NCBI RefSeq assembly: GCF_001984155.1
Contig: NZ_MTQO01000052.1
Location: 310,001 to 374,000, forward strand
Length of the DNA stretch: 64,000 bases
Origin: Actinosynnema sp. ALI-1.44
GTDB taxonomy: Bacteria; Actinomycetota; Actinomycetes; Mycobacteriales; Pseudonocardiaceae
Reading direction: 5' to 3'
Of the stretch, positions 27,430-38,442 are shown piece after piece. Within the stretch, counting starts at the first letter, position 1. Each line of letters starts with the position of its first letter. The translations under genes and the position numbers were made by a program. The notes under the pieces were generated by a model that saw only the letters and a program-made list of their open reading frames with translations, was not told the origin of the DNA and did not search any database.

Positions 27430-27745
27430 ATGGCGAATTCCCCGGGTCGGCCGACCATCAAGTCTCGGCAAGTGGCGATCGAGCCAAGACGGCACCGCAA
27501 GCAAGCGGGCCTGTCGACGACTCAGGTAGGCAAGCCGCGGGCCGCACCCAGGCCTCGACGGCGCGTTCATGATCATGGAAGTGCCGGGCGGTCCTCCTGT
27601 GTTGTACCAGGAAAGCAAGACCCGCAACGCATTCCTGGAGCAGGAAGACCTCGATGTCCATATGCTGGCATGGCGACGGATCGAGGCTGTGGCGCTCTGC
27701 CCGGACGACTCGGTGGCAAGGATCGCCGCGGCGGACCTTCACTAG
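27430..27745 (+). pseudogene. XRE/DUF5753 regulator remnant with a large internal deletion
   Basis: ATG 27430 opens with MANSPGRPTIKSRQVAIE and RRHRKQAGLSTTQVG, the start of an XRE helix-turn-helix as found in actinobacterial XRE-DUF5753 regulators. About 35 codons in, the frame changes: from roughly 27540 to TAG 27745 a different frame encodes HPGLDGAFMIMEVP, GPPVLYQESKTRNAFLEQ and AWRRIEAVALCPDDSVARIA, the C-terminal end of DUF5753. A normal member is about 270-290 residues; here some 100 codons remain. The middle is deleted and the two ends are out of frame. The DUF397 partner gene follows directly. Confidence 0.75.
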
Positions 27746-27755
27746 AGGGGCGATC

Positions 27756-27926
27756 ATGGAGTGGCGCAAGAGCACCCGCAGCGGGAACACGAACAACTGC
27801 GTGGAGATCGCCAACACCGGGCCAGTCGTCGGAGTCCGCGACTCCAAGAACCCGGCACCGACTCTCGCCTTCGACCAGAACGCTTGGTCCGCCCTGGTTG
27901 GCCTCGTGAGTGGTTATCGGGGTTAG
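27756..27926 (+). CDS. DUF397 small protein
   Basis: 56 aa starting MEWRKSTRSGNTNNCVEIA and continuing GPVVGVRDSKNP, the diagnostic pattern of DUF397. These small proteins pair with XRE-DUF5753 regulators and are thought to act as antagonists or partners in antibiotic and development control. ATG 27756 lies ten bases after the XRE remnant and has GAGGGG upstream. The last seven residues (LVSGYRG) and the stop are encoded by the left arm of a family B repeat, so the natural C-terminus has been replaced. Because its regulator is broken, the gene may be non-functional. Confidence 0.75.
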   Translation: MEWRKSTRSGNTNNCVEIANTGPVVGVRDSKNPAPTLAFDQNAWSALVGLVSGYRG

Positions 27927-27966
27927 AACCCCGATAACCACTCACGACAGCCAATCACTCACGAGG
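27902..27966. repeat. Family B hairpin repeat with an extra half-site
   Basis: 27904-27924 (TCGTGAGTGGTTATCGGGGTT, shown in full it is one arm) pairs perfectly over 21 bp with 27927-27947, with a 2-base loop. A third, partial arm CACTCACGAGG at 27956-27966 can pair with 27902-27912 instead. It begins inside the DUF397 coding sequence and supplies its stop. Confidence 0.85.
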
Positions 27967-28067
27967 TACTGTCAATAAGTCCCAACCAATGCCGGATGTC
28001 CGGATCGGGCGCTTGCTCGTAGCGTGCGCGGCGGCTCAGCCGACCGCTCACCCCACGGGGGTCCCCG

Positions 28068-30302
28068 ATGCGAGTTCGCCATTGTCTGATCCTGGCCGCC
28101 GGCCTGTCGCTGTTGTCCGCTGTGCCCGCGCTGGCCGATCCGCCCGGCACCGGACAGCCGGGTGAGTACCGCCCGGTTCGCGGGCCGTCGGCGCCCGCCG
28201 AACACAGGTTCCTGCAGAAGGCGATGCGCGGCGAGACGATCCCGCGGCACGCGCACGACATCGCCGCCCAGGAGGCCGCGAAGCTGCCGGTCGTCGGTGC
28301 GCGCTGGCAGTCGTTGGGGCCGACCAACATCGGCGGCCGGATCGTGAGCCTGGCGCTTGATCCCCAACGGGCCGACACCGTGTACGCGGCCGCGGCCAGC
28401 GGCGGGCTCTGGCGCTCGACGGACGCGGGCCGCACCTTCGCACCGGCGTGGCCGGACAGTTGGACGCAGGCGATGGGCGCCGTGGCGGCCGCGCACGACG
28501 GGACTCTGTACGTCGGCACCGGCGAACCCAATCCGGGCGGCGGCAGCGTGACCTACGAGGGCACCGGCATCTACCGCTCCACCGACGGGGCCAGGACCTG
28601 GCAGAACATCGGCCTGCGGGACTCGGGGACGATCGGCGGGATCGCGGTCGACAGGACCGATCCGAAACGCCTTCTCGTTGCCGCCAACGGATCGCTGTAC
28701 AGCCCTGGCGGCGACCGCGGCGTCTACCTGAGCGCCGACGGCGGAACGACCTGGCGACGCGTGCTCGACGTGGCCAACGAGTTCACCGGCGCGGTGGACG
28801 TCCAGATCGACCCGGCGAATCCCAAGCGGGTGTACGCCGTGCTGTGGGATCACCGCCGCACACCGGTCAAGCGCACCTACGGCGGCGAAGGGTCCGGCGT
28901 GTTCCGCAGCGAGGACGGCGGCCTGACCTGGCGACGGCTCGGTGGTGGGCTGCCGGCCGCCGGACCGGACGTCGGGCGGATCGGCATCGGTGTCGCCACA
29001 TCCGAGCCGGGCCGGGTCTATGCCATCGTCACCAGCACCGCCGGGCCGTTCGCGAGTTTCCACACGTCCGCGGACGCGGGCACGACGTGGACCAGGCTGC
29101 CGGAGCCGGACGTGCTGCGAACGTCGCAGTCCTCGTTCGGCTGGTGGTTCGGCAAGATCTGGGTCGATCCCGACGACGCCAGGCAGGTGCACGTCGCCGG
29201 TGTCCCGTTGCTGACCACGAAGGACGGTGGGGGCACGTGGACCGCCGACGGCACCACGATCCACGTCGACCAGCACGCGATGATCTGGGACCCGCGCCGA
29301 CCGGGTCGCGTGTACCTGGGCAACGACGGCGGCGTGTACCGGTCGGACGCGGACGGCCTAGGCGGCTGGGTCAAGGCCGAACACGAGCCGTACACCCAGT
29401 TCTACAGCGCCGCGATCACCCCGCAGGACACGTCCCGGATCTCGGGCGGCACCCAGGACAACGGCTCGCTGCGGTCGTGGAACGGAGAGGCGTTCAACGA
29501 GTACCTCGGCGGCGACGGCGAGGAGAACCTGATCAACCCACGGGACAAGCAGAACGTCTTCGCGTGTTACCAGTACGGCAACTGCTTCCGGTCGGCCGAC
29601 GGCGGCGACACCATGACGTACTTCGCCCCGGCGACCACGTCCGACCGCCGCAACTGGTTCACACCGGTGCAGTTCGACCCGTCCGACCCGAAAGTCCTCT
29701 ACTACGGCGGGAACCGGCTCAACCGGTCGGCCGACGGCGGCGTGACCTGGACGCCGATCAGCCCGGATCTCAGCGGTGGGCCCGGCCAGGACACCTATCC
29801 GTTCGGCACGATCACCACGGTCGCCGCCGCGCCGTCGGATCCGCGGACGATCTGGGCGGGCACCGACGACGGCCGCGTCTGGATCACCCGTGACCTCGGG
29901 GCGACGTGGACGAAGGTCCTCGACGGCCAGCCATGGGTCACCAGGATCGCGGTATCCGACCACGACGCGGCCACCGCATACGTCACGCTGTCGGGCTACC
30001 GCTCCGGTTCGGACCAGCCGCACGTGCTCGTGACCCGGTCGGCGGGCGCGCGGTGGTCCGACGTCTCCGGCAACCTCCCGTCGGCGCCGGTCAACGACGT
30101 GCTCCTCGGCCGGGCCGGGTTGATCTACCTGGCCACGGACCAAGGCGTCTTCGTCGGCCACACCGCGATCAGGGGTCACTGGGTCAGACTCGGTCACGGC
30201 ATGCCACGGGTCGCGGTCGACGACATCGAGTACGACCCGCGCAACCACCGGCTTGTCGCCGCGACGTTCGGCCGGGGCCTCTACACCACTGCCGTCCCGT
30301 GA
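28068..30302 (+). CDS. Secreted BNR/sortilin-type beta-propeller protein
   Basis: 744 aa with a signal peptide (MRVRHCLILAAGLSLLSAVP, cleavage near ALA-DP). The body is made of repeated BNR/Asp-box units of the form S-x-D-x-G-x-T-W, for example RSTDAGRTF, RSTDGARTW, LSADGGTTWRR, RSEDGGLTWRR, TSADAGTTWTR and RSADGGVTWT, as in VPS10/sortilin propellers and GH74-like glycosidases. It probably forms one or two extracellular beta-propellers. Catalytic residues for a specific glycosidase family cannot be assigned, so binding or hydrolysis of a polysaccharide is only a possibility. It is preceded by the family B repeat. Confidence 0.82.
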   Translation: MRVRHCLILAAGLSLLSAVPALADPPGTGQPGEYRPVRGPSAPAEHRFLQKAMRGETIPRHAHDIAAQEAAKLPVVGARWQSLGPTNIGGRIVSLALDPQRADTVYAAAASGGLWRSTDAGRTFAPAWPDSWTQAMGAVAAAHDGTLYVGTGEPNPGGGSVTYEGTGIYRSTDGARTWQNIGLRDSGTIGGIAVDRTDPKRLLVAANGSLYSPGGDRGVYLSADGGTTWRRVLDVANEFTGAVDVQIDPANPKRVYAVLWDHRRTPVKRTYGGEGSGVFRSEDGGLTWRRLGGGLPAAGPDVGRIGIGVATSEPGRVYAIVTSTAGPFASFHTSADAGTTWTRLPEPDVLRTSQSSFGWWFGKIWVDPDDARQVHVAGVPLLTTKDGGGTWTADGTTIHVDQHAMIWDPRRPGRVYLGNDGGVYRSDADGLGGWVKAEHEPYTQFYSAAITPQDTSRISGGTQDNGSLRSWNGEAFNEYLGGDGEENLINPRDKQNVFACYQYGNCFRSADGGDTMTYFAPATTSDRRNWFTPVQFDPSDPKVLYYGGNRLNRSADGGVTWTPISPDLSGGPGQDTYPFGTITTVAAAPSDPRTIWAGTDDGRVWITRDLGATWTKVLDGQPWVTRIAVSDHDAATAYVTLSGYRSGSDQPHVLVTRSAGARWSDVSGNLPSAPVNDVLLGRAGLIYLATDQGVFVGHTAIRGHWVRLGHGMPRVAVDDIEYDPRNHRLVAATFGRGLYTTAVP

Positions 30303-30426
30303 GACATCGGATGAGTCACCCGAAATGATCAGTACTCCGATCGGGTAACCCGGCCGGTCGCCACCGGCGCGCGGCACACCGCCGTCTACGGTGAGCACTG
30401 GGCGCTGGAGCCTCGCGGGAGGGCGC

Positions 30427-31602
30427 ATGATCGAGCCGGGCAGGCGATGGATGGGCGTCGCACGCAGCACGGACGGCGCGAGCCGAGCCGCGGCGGCCCA
30501 GGCGGCGCGTGCCGCGCTCACCGGCGTCGGCCCGAAGCTGCTGATCGTCTGGTTCGCGATCAGCCACGACCCGACCGAGGTGCTCGCCGGTGTCCGCGAC
30601 GCCGTGCCGGACGTACCGCTCATCGGGTGTTCGACGCACGGCGAGATCGCGCCGGGCGGCCCGAGCGACGGCACGGTTGTGGTGACGGCCATCGGCGGGC
30701 CGGGTATCGAGGTGACCACGGCGGTCGCCGAGGCCGTGTCCGGGCGGCAGCGGGAGGCAGGCGCGGAGATCGCGCAGTGCGCGCTACGGGCCCGTGCGGA
30801 CCTGCCGCATCGTGTGCTGCTGATGCTCACCGACGGCCGGATCCGCGACCAGGAGGCCATTCTGCGCGGCATCTACGGCGTTGTCGGGGCGAGTGTGCCG
30901 CTGATCGGCGGCGCCGCGGGTGACGGCTGGCAGATGGAGCACACCCTGGTGATCGGCGACGACCGGGTGCTGGTCGACGCGGTCGTCGGCGTGACGATCG
31001 CGTCGGTCTCGCCGGTGGCGGTCGCGGTCGGCCACGGCTGGCGCAAGACCGGCGACCCGATGATCGTCACCGGCGCGGGCAACGGCCGGGTGTACACATT
31101 GGACGACCGACCGGCGATGGACGTCTACCTCGACCGGCTCGGCGCGCCGCGGGAGGCCTACGTCGACAGGGACGCCTTCCGGGATTTCGCCCTGTCGAGG
31201 CCGTTGGGGGTGCAACGGCGCAGCGGCGCCGAGGCGCGCAACATGGCCACCGAGATCGACATCGAGGGCCGGTCGATCGGCTGCGGCACCGCGATCGACC
31301 ACGGCGGGCTGGCGTGGGCGATGACCGGCGACGTGGACTCGATCCTCGCGGCGACCGACGCCGTGTGCGAGAACGTGCTGGCCGGTCTCGGCGGCCGGGA
31401 GCCAGTAGGCTTGCTCGCGTTCAGCTGTTCGGCGCTGCGCGCCGTCCTCGGCGACGAAGGCATCACATGGGAGAACGAACGGATCGCCAAGTGGGCGCGG
31501 AACACGCCGTTCTCCGGCTTCTACACCTACGGGGAGATCGCACGGGTGCGCGGCATCGACGGTTTCCACAACCAGACGCTCGCGGTGCTGGCGATCAGCT
31601 GA
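30427..31602 (+). CDS. FIST domain sensory protein
   Basis: 391 aa. FIST_N (about residues 25-225) has the features LLIVWFAISHDP, LIGCSTHGEIAPGG and LIGGAAGDGWQ; FIST_C (about 235-375) follows with YLDRLGAP, VGLLAFSCSALRA and GFYTYGEIARVRG. FIST domains are thought to sense small ligands such as amino acids and are usually linked to signalling output domains. ATG 30427 has GGGAGGG just upstream. The diguanylate cyclase gene starts 17 bases after the stop, so the two probably form a sensor-output operon. Confidence 0.85.
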   Translation: MIEPGRRWMGVARSTDGASRAAAAQAARAALTGVGPKLLIVWFAISHDPTEVLAGVRDAVPDVPLIGCSTHGEIAPGGPSDGTVVVTAIGGPGIEVTTAVAEAVSGRQREAGAEIAQCALRARADLPHRVLLMLTDGRIRDQEAILRGIYGVVGASVPLIGGAAGDGWQMEHTLVIGDDRVLVDAVVGVTIASVSPVAVAVGHGWRKTGDPMIVTGAGNGRVYTLDDRPAMDVYLDRLGAPREAYVDRDAFRDFALSRPLGVQRRSGAEARNMATEIDIEGRSIGCGTAIDHGGLAWAMTGDVDSILAATDAVCENVLAGLGGREPVGLLAFSCSALRAVLGDEGITWENERIAKWARNTPFSGFYTYGEIARVRGIDGFHNQTLAVLAIS

Positions 31603-31618
31603 GACGACCGCACACCGG

Positions 31619-33124
31619 ATGACGACCGAGGACGGGTGGCTGCAGGGCCAGCAGCTGTTGGAACTGCTGGCCGTGATCTCGTCGTACCCGGACGAGGAGT
31701 CCGCCGTCCACGGCGCGGTCGAACGCGCGGCTCAGGCGTTGGAGGCCGAGGTCGCCGCGGTCGTGATGGGCACGAGCGTGGTCGCGTCGGTCGGGTTTCC
31801 CGCCGGGCAACTGCCGGAGGACGACCTGGTCGCTGTGACGACCCTGCGACGGGACAGGCTGACGGTGCCCGGGGTCGGCGAGTGCCCGGTGACGACGGCG
31901 AGCTGGGGCGGCACGCACCCGGGCAGCCTGGTGCTGGCCAGGTGGGACGCGGCGTTCACCGTGCAGGAGCAGTCGCTGGTGCGCGGGATGGCGCGGCTGC
32001 TGGAGCTGACCCTGACGATGCTGCGGACGCTGGAACGCAGTGAACGCCAGGCAGCCGAGAACGCCGAGTTGCTGAAGTCGTTGCGGCAACGCCAGCGGCT
32101 GGTCGAGCACCTGTTCGACATCCAGCGCGCGATCTCGCGGCGCCGCCCCCTCGCCCAGATCCTCGACATGATCACCGGCGCGGCGCAGGACCTGCTCGGC
32201 GACGAGGTCGTGGGCCTGTGGCTGCGCGAGTCACCGGAGGGTGACGACGCCAAGCTGGTCGCGCACGTCGGGCTGCGCACCGGGGTCGCCCGCAGACGAC
32301 CGACCATTCCGCTGGCCGAGGCCGGTGCGGCGGGTCAGGCCATGCTCACCGACGACGTCGTCGTGCTGCACGGGTACACCGAGACGTCGACGTTGATCGC
32401 CGAGCTGACCGACGGGCGGCTGCGCGCGTCGATGGCCGCGCCCGTGCACGACAGCGGCGCGGTCAGCGGCAGCCTGATGGTCGGTTCGCACCAGCAGACC
32501 CGCGGGTACAGCGCGTCGGACGTGCAGACCCTGCGGGCGTTCGCCGAGCACGTCAGCCTCGCGCTGACCGACGCCAACACCGTCGACCGGATGTACCAGG
32601 CCTTCCACGACTCGCTGACCGGGCTGGCCAGCCGTGGCCTGTTCCTGGAGAAGCTGGCCAAACGGCTCGGCGCGGCCGAGCACGACGGCAAACGGGTGGC
32701 GTTGCTGTTCTTGGACCTCGACCGGTTCAAAGCGGTGAACGACAGCCTTGGCCACGCCGCGGGCGACGACCTGCTGACCATCACGGCGGGCAGGCTCAAG
32801 GCCCAGCTGCGCGCGACCGACGTCGCCGCCCGGTTCGGCGGCGACGAGTTCGCGGTGCTGCTGTACGGCGTCGCGACCACGGCGGACGCGGTGCGGGTGG
32901 CGGAGCGGATCCTGCGGACTCTCGGCGAGCCGATGCCGGTCGCCGGGCGGCACCTGCGCGTGAGCGCCAGCATCGGCATCGCGCTGAGCACGCCGGGGAT
33001 GCCGGACCCGGCTGACCTGATGCGCCGCGCGGATGTGGCGATGTACCAGGCGAAGCGCAACGGGCGCGGCCGGTTGGAGGTCTTCACCGACGAGATGCTG
33101 CTGTCGTTCCCCACTTCGGACTGA
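31619..33124 (+). CDS. GAF-GAF-GGDEF diguanylate cyclase
   Basis: 501 aa cytoplasmic protein. Two GAF-like sensory regions (about residues 10-135 and 165-315) are joined by a helix and lead to a GGDEF domain. The cyclase half-site GGDEF at residues 407-411 is intact, as are the DSLTGLASR entry motif (~331) and the DLDRFKAVND metal/substrate block. An RATD inhibitory I-site lies five residues before GGDEF, so product inhibition by c-di-GMP is expected. No EAL domain follows. In Streptomyces-like bacteria c-di-GMP blocks development through BldD; the FIST gene upstream may feed this cyclase. Confidence 0.9.
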   Translation: MTTEDGWLQGQQLLELLAVISSYPDEESAVHGAVERAAQALEAEVAAVVMGTSVVASVGFPAGQLPEDDLVAVTTLRRDRLTVPGVGECPVTTASWGGTHPGSLVLARWDAAFTVQEQSLVRGMARLLELTLTMLRTLERSERQAAENAELLKSLRQRQRLVEHLFDIQRAISRRRPLAQILDMITGAAQDLLGDEVVGLWLRESPEGDDAKLVAHVGLRTGVARRRPTIPLAEAGAAGQAMLTDDVVVLHGYTETSTLIAELTDGRLRASMAAPVHDSGAVSGSLMVGSHQQTRGYSASDVQTLRAFAEHVSLALTDANTVDRMYQAFHDSLTGLASRGLFLEKLAKRLGAAEHDGKRVALLFLDLDRFKAVNDSLGHAAGDDLLTITAGRLKAQLRATDVAARFGGDEFAVLLYGVATTADAVRVAERILRTLGEPMPVAGRHLRVSASIGIALSTPGMPDPADLMRRADVAMYQAKRNGRGRLEVFTDEMLLSFPTSD

Positions 33125-33230
33125 GCAGACCGGGCCGACACCGGGGATCCACGTTTGGACAGGGGCTGACACGCCGGGCGCACCGGCCCACGATGGGGCC
33201 GACATCCCCGGTGTGAAGGGACGGCGGGCC

Positions 33231-34109
33231 GTGCGAGTTCTTGTGGTCGGATCGACTGGGACGTTGGGCGGTGCCGCGCTGCCGCAGCTGATCGCCGCTG
33301 GTCACCGGGTGACCGGGTTGGCGCGCAACGACGAACGCGCCGCCGTGGTCAGGGAACGGGGTGCGGAACCGGTTGTCGCGGACCTGTTCGACGTCGAACA
33401 GCTCACGGACGCGCTCGAGGGGCACGACGCCGTCGTCAACCTGGCGACGCGGGTTCCCGTTGGCGGCAAGCTGATCCGCTCGTCGTCGTGGGCGGAGAAC
33501 GGCCGCATCCGCGTCGAGGGCAGCAAAGCACTCGTGCGGGCGGCGACCATGGCCGACGTCGGGATCCTGGTGCAGGAAGGGGTCGCGTTGGCGTACGCCG
33601 ACGGCGGCGACCGCGAACTGGACGAGGACGCACCACTCGACCTGACCGGGCCACCGGCGACGTCGGTGGCCGCGCACGACACGGTCGCGGGGTTCGCGCG
33701 GGACGGGCGGATCGCGGTCCGGCTGCGGATCGCGAACGTGCACGGAGACGAGCCGCTGACCCGGTGGATCGTCAAGGGCGCCAAGGGTTTCGGCCCGTCG
33801 TACTTCGGCTCGAAGAACGGCTGGATCACCCCGGTGCACCCCGACGACGTCGGGTCGGCGGTGGTGGCGGCGCTGACCGCGCCGAGCGGCGTGTACAACG
33901 TCGGCGCGACGCCGCTGCGCAAACACGAGTTCGGCGCAGCGGTCGCGGCGAAGGCCGGGGCCCGCAGGGCGCGGACGGTGCCGTTCGCGTTCGGGTTCCT
34001 GAGGATACTGGCGCGCTCGCAGCGGGTGGTGTCCACGAAGCTGACCGAGGCGACGGGCTGGAAACCGGAACGGCCGGTCGTGACCCCGGAGTGGTTCCCG
34101 GCCCCCTAG
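33231..34109 (+). CDS. NAD(P)-dependent epimerase/dehydratase family protein
   Basis: 292 aa extended short-chain dehydrogenase of the atypical (NmrA/SDR_a) kind. The Rossmann nucleotide site is VLVVGSTGTLGGAALP at the N-terminus. The active-site Tyr-x-x-x-Lys pair is not obvious (LAYADGGDREL occupies the region), so catalysis is uncertain. The C-terminal half has ITPVHPDDVGSAVVAAL and GVYNVGATP as in nucleotide-sugar epimerase relatives. GTG 33231 starts 107 bases after the cyclase gene. Role unknown. Confidence 0.78.
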   Translation: MRVLVVGSTGTLGGAALPQLIAAGHRVTGLARNDERAAVVRERGAEPVVADLFDVEQLTDALEGHDAVVNLATRVPVGGKLIRSSSWAENGRIRVEGSKALVRAATMADVGILVQEGVALAYADGGDRELDEDAPLDLTGPPATSVAAHDTVAGFARDGRIAVRLRIANVHGDEPLTRWIVKGAKGFGPSYFGSKNGWITPVHPDDVGSAVVAALTAPSGVYNVGATPLRKHEFGAAVAAKAGARRARTVPFAFGFLRILARSQRVVSTKLTEATGWKPERPVVTPEWFPAP

Positions 34110-34139
34110 CGGTACGCCCGTTGTGGCAAAATTCGTCGG

Positions 34140-34892
34140 ATGGGAGACCGGCTGAGGGTGCAGCGTGGCGGTTCCGGCGACGCGGTGGTGTTGCTGTTGC
34201 ACGGTTTGGGTGCCACCGGAGACGTCTGGCACGGCGTGCACGAGCAGCTGGCGAACGGCCCATGCCGCTGGATCACCCCTGATCTGCCAGGTCACGGCGG
34301 CTCCGCGCCCCTGCCCCGCTACACCTTCGGGCACATGGCGGCGGCGCTGGTCGAGCTGATCGACGACGAGGAACACGTGGTCGTGCTCGGTCACTCGCTG
34401 GGTGGCGTGCTGGGTCTGACGCTGGCCAGCGGCTGGTTCGGCGGCTCGGTGGACCGGGCGTGCGGCCTGGGCATCAAGGTGGCGTGGTCGGCGGCGGAGC
34501 TGTCCGGCGCGAAGGCGTACGCGCAACGCCCGAACAAGCTCTACGTGGGCCGCACCGAGGCAGCCGAGCGCTACCTGAAGGTGTCCGGCCTCGGCGGCCT
34601 GGTCGACGTCGACGATCCGCGGGTGGACTTCGGCCTGGTCGGGACCCCGGACGGCTGGCGGCTGGCGTGTGACCCGAAGACGTTCGCCGTCGGGCGACCG
34701 GACGTGCCCGGCCTGCTCGCCGCGAGCCAGGCCGAGACCGTCCTCGCGGTGGGCGAGCAGGACCAGATGTGCAGCCCGGAGCAGGTCCGCGAGGTCGACG
34801 AGAACGCCGTCGTGCTGCCCGGCCTCGGCCACAACGCGCACGTGGAGGACCCCGGCGCGATGGTGAAGCTGATCTCCGACCTGCTCAGCTAG
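34140..34892 (+). CDS. Alpha/beta hydrolase
   Basis: 250 aa. The oxyanion motif LLLHGLGATGDVW, nucleophile elbow LGHSLGG (Ser ~ residue 86) and His in LGHNAHVEDP near the C-terminus form a complete triad set. It resembles small esterases and lactonases, and the substrate is unknown. It lies 30 bases after the epimerase gene and converges on the PH-domain gene, the stops being 20 bases apart within a hairpin. Confidence 0.85.
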   Translation: MGDRLRVQRGGSGDAVVLLLHGLGATGDVWHGVHEQLANGPCRWITPDLPGHGGSAPLPRYTFGHMAAALVELIDDEEHVVVLGHSLGGVLGLTLASGWFGGSVDRACGLGIKVAWSAAELSGAKAYAQRPNKLYVGRTEAAERYLKVSGLGGLVDVDDPRVDFGLVGTPDGWRLACDPKTFAVGRPDVPGLLAASQAETVLAVGEQDQMCSPEQVREVDENAVVLPGLGHNAHVEDPGAMVKLISDLLS

Positions 34893-34912
34893 TGGTTGCG
34901 ACCGCCGGGCGG

Positions 34913-37109
<2,197 letters not shown>

Positions 37110-37128
37110 GGCGCCTCCTTCAGAACCA

Positions 37129-37752
37129 CTAGTGCTCATTGTGGCCCTGCCCAGCCCCGGTTGCCGTCGCGATGTGAGGCACAGCAAGTCGCTCGACGTA
37201 CTTGGCGAGCACGTCGACCTCGAGGTTGACCACGTCACCGGGCCGGCGGAGCCCCAGTGTGGTCAGTGACAACGTGGTCGGGATCAGGGCGACCGAGAAC
37301 CTGTCACCCTGCACGGCGGCGACCGTCAGCGACACGCCGTCGATCGCGATCGAGCCTTTTTCCACGACGTACTTGGCCAAGTCGGCAGGAAGGTCGAACG
37401 TGGTCAGGCCGTCGTCGTCGCGGGAGACGAACACGCCCGTCCCGTCCACGTGGCCCTGCACGATGTGGCCGCCGAGCCGGTCGCCGAGCGCCATCGCGCG
37501 CTCGAGGTTGACCTGGTCGCCCGCGTGCGCCTTGGCCAGGCTGGACCGCAGCAGTGTCTCGTGCACCACGTCGACGGTGAACGCGCCGTCGGCGACGTCG
37601 ACGACCGTCAGGCAGACGCCGTTGACCGCGATCGAGTCGCCGTGTTTGGCGTCGGACGTGACCAACTGGCCCGCGACCGTCAGCCGCGCCGCGTCGGGCA
37701 GCGGATGGACGGCCGTGATCTGGCCGCGCTCCTCGACGATCCCCGTGAACAT
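37129..37752 (-). CDS. ribE: Riboflavin synthase alpha subunit
   Basis: 207 aa, also called ribC. It dismutates two lumazines to riboflavin. Two lumazine-binding halves are visible: [12 protein letters not shown] and [15 protein letters not shown] in the first, and [12 protein letters not shown] and [15 protein letters not shown] in the second. It starts two bases from the rpe stop. The ribD (ribG) gene usual in this cluster is missing here, and no FMN riboswitch was found upstream of the operon. Confidence 0.96.
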   Translation of the reverse strand: MFTGIVEERGQITAVHPLPDAARLTVAGQLVTSDAKHGDSIAVNGVCLTVVDVADGAFTVDVVHETLLRSSLAKAHAGDQVNLERAMALGDRLGGHIVQGHVDGTGVFVSRDDDGLTTFDLPADLAKYVVEKGSIAIDGVSLTVAAVQGDRFSVALIPTTLSLTTLGLRRPGDVVNLEVDVLAKYVERLAVPHIATATGAGQGHNEH

Positions 37753-37754
37753 GC

Positions 37755-38432
37755 TCAGATCCCTCCCCTGGTGCGCGCCGCGCGGTCACGCAGCGCCGAG
37801 ATGGCTTTCCCGGGGTCGTCGGCGTTGTAGACCGCCGAACCCGCCACGAAGCAGTCGACCCCGGCCTCTGCTGCCAACTCGATCGTCTCACTGTTGATTC
37901 CGCCGTCGATCTCGACGAGGACGTCGAGGTGCCCGGTGTCGACCAGTTCGCGCGCGGTGCGAACCTTGCCGAGCACGTCGGGGATGAACGACTGGCCGCC
38001 GAAGCCCGGCTCGACCGACATCACCAGCAGCGTGTCGTAGTGCTTGAGCACCTGCACCCACGGCTCCAGCGGGGTCCCCGGCTTGATCGACAGGCCGGCC
38101 TTCGCACCGGCCGCCCGCAGGTCCTTGGCGAGCTTGACCGGGTCGGCCGCGGCCTCGGCGTGCACGGTCACGTTGTACGCGCCCGCTTCGGCGTACCCGA
38201 TCGCCCAGCGGTCGGGGTCCTCGATCATCAGATGGCAGTCCATCGGGATGTCGGTCGCCTGCAGCAACGCCTTGACGACGGGCAGGCCGAGCGTCAGGTT
38301 CGGCACGAAGTGGGCATCCATGACGTCGACGTGCACCCAGTCCGCCCCGGCGATGGCGGACAGCTCGTCGGCCAGGCGGGCGAAATCGGCGGACAGGATG
38401 CTGGGCGCGATCATGGGCTGTTCTGCGGACAC
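37755..38432 (-). CDS. rpe: Ribulose-phosphate 3-epimerase
   Basis: 225 aa TIM-barrel enzyme of the pentose phosphate pathway. Motifs are [59 protein letters not shown] and [12 protein letters not shown], which include both catalytic Asp residues and metal-binding His. It provides ribulose 5-phosphate, also the substrate of RibB, a likely reason for its place in the riboflavin operon. GTG 38432 and ATG 38414 are both possible starts. Confidence 0.95.
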   Translation of the reverse strand: MSAEQPMIAPSILSADFARLADELSAIAGADWVHVDVMDAHFVPNLTLGLPVVKALLQATDIPMDCHLMIEDPDRWAIGYAEAGAYNVTVHAEAAADPVKLAKDLRAAGAKAGLSIKPGTPLEPWVQVLKHYDTLLVMSVEPGFGGQSFIPDVLGKVRTARELVDTGHLDVLVEIDGGINSETIELAAEAGVDCFVAGSAVYNADDPGKAISALRDRAARTRGGI

Positions 38433-38442
38433 GGACGAAAGT

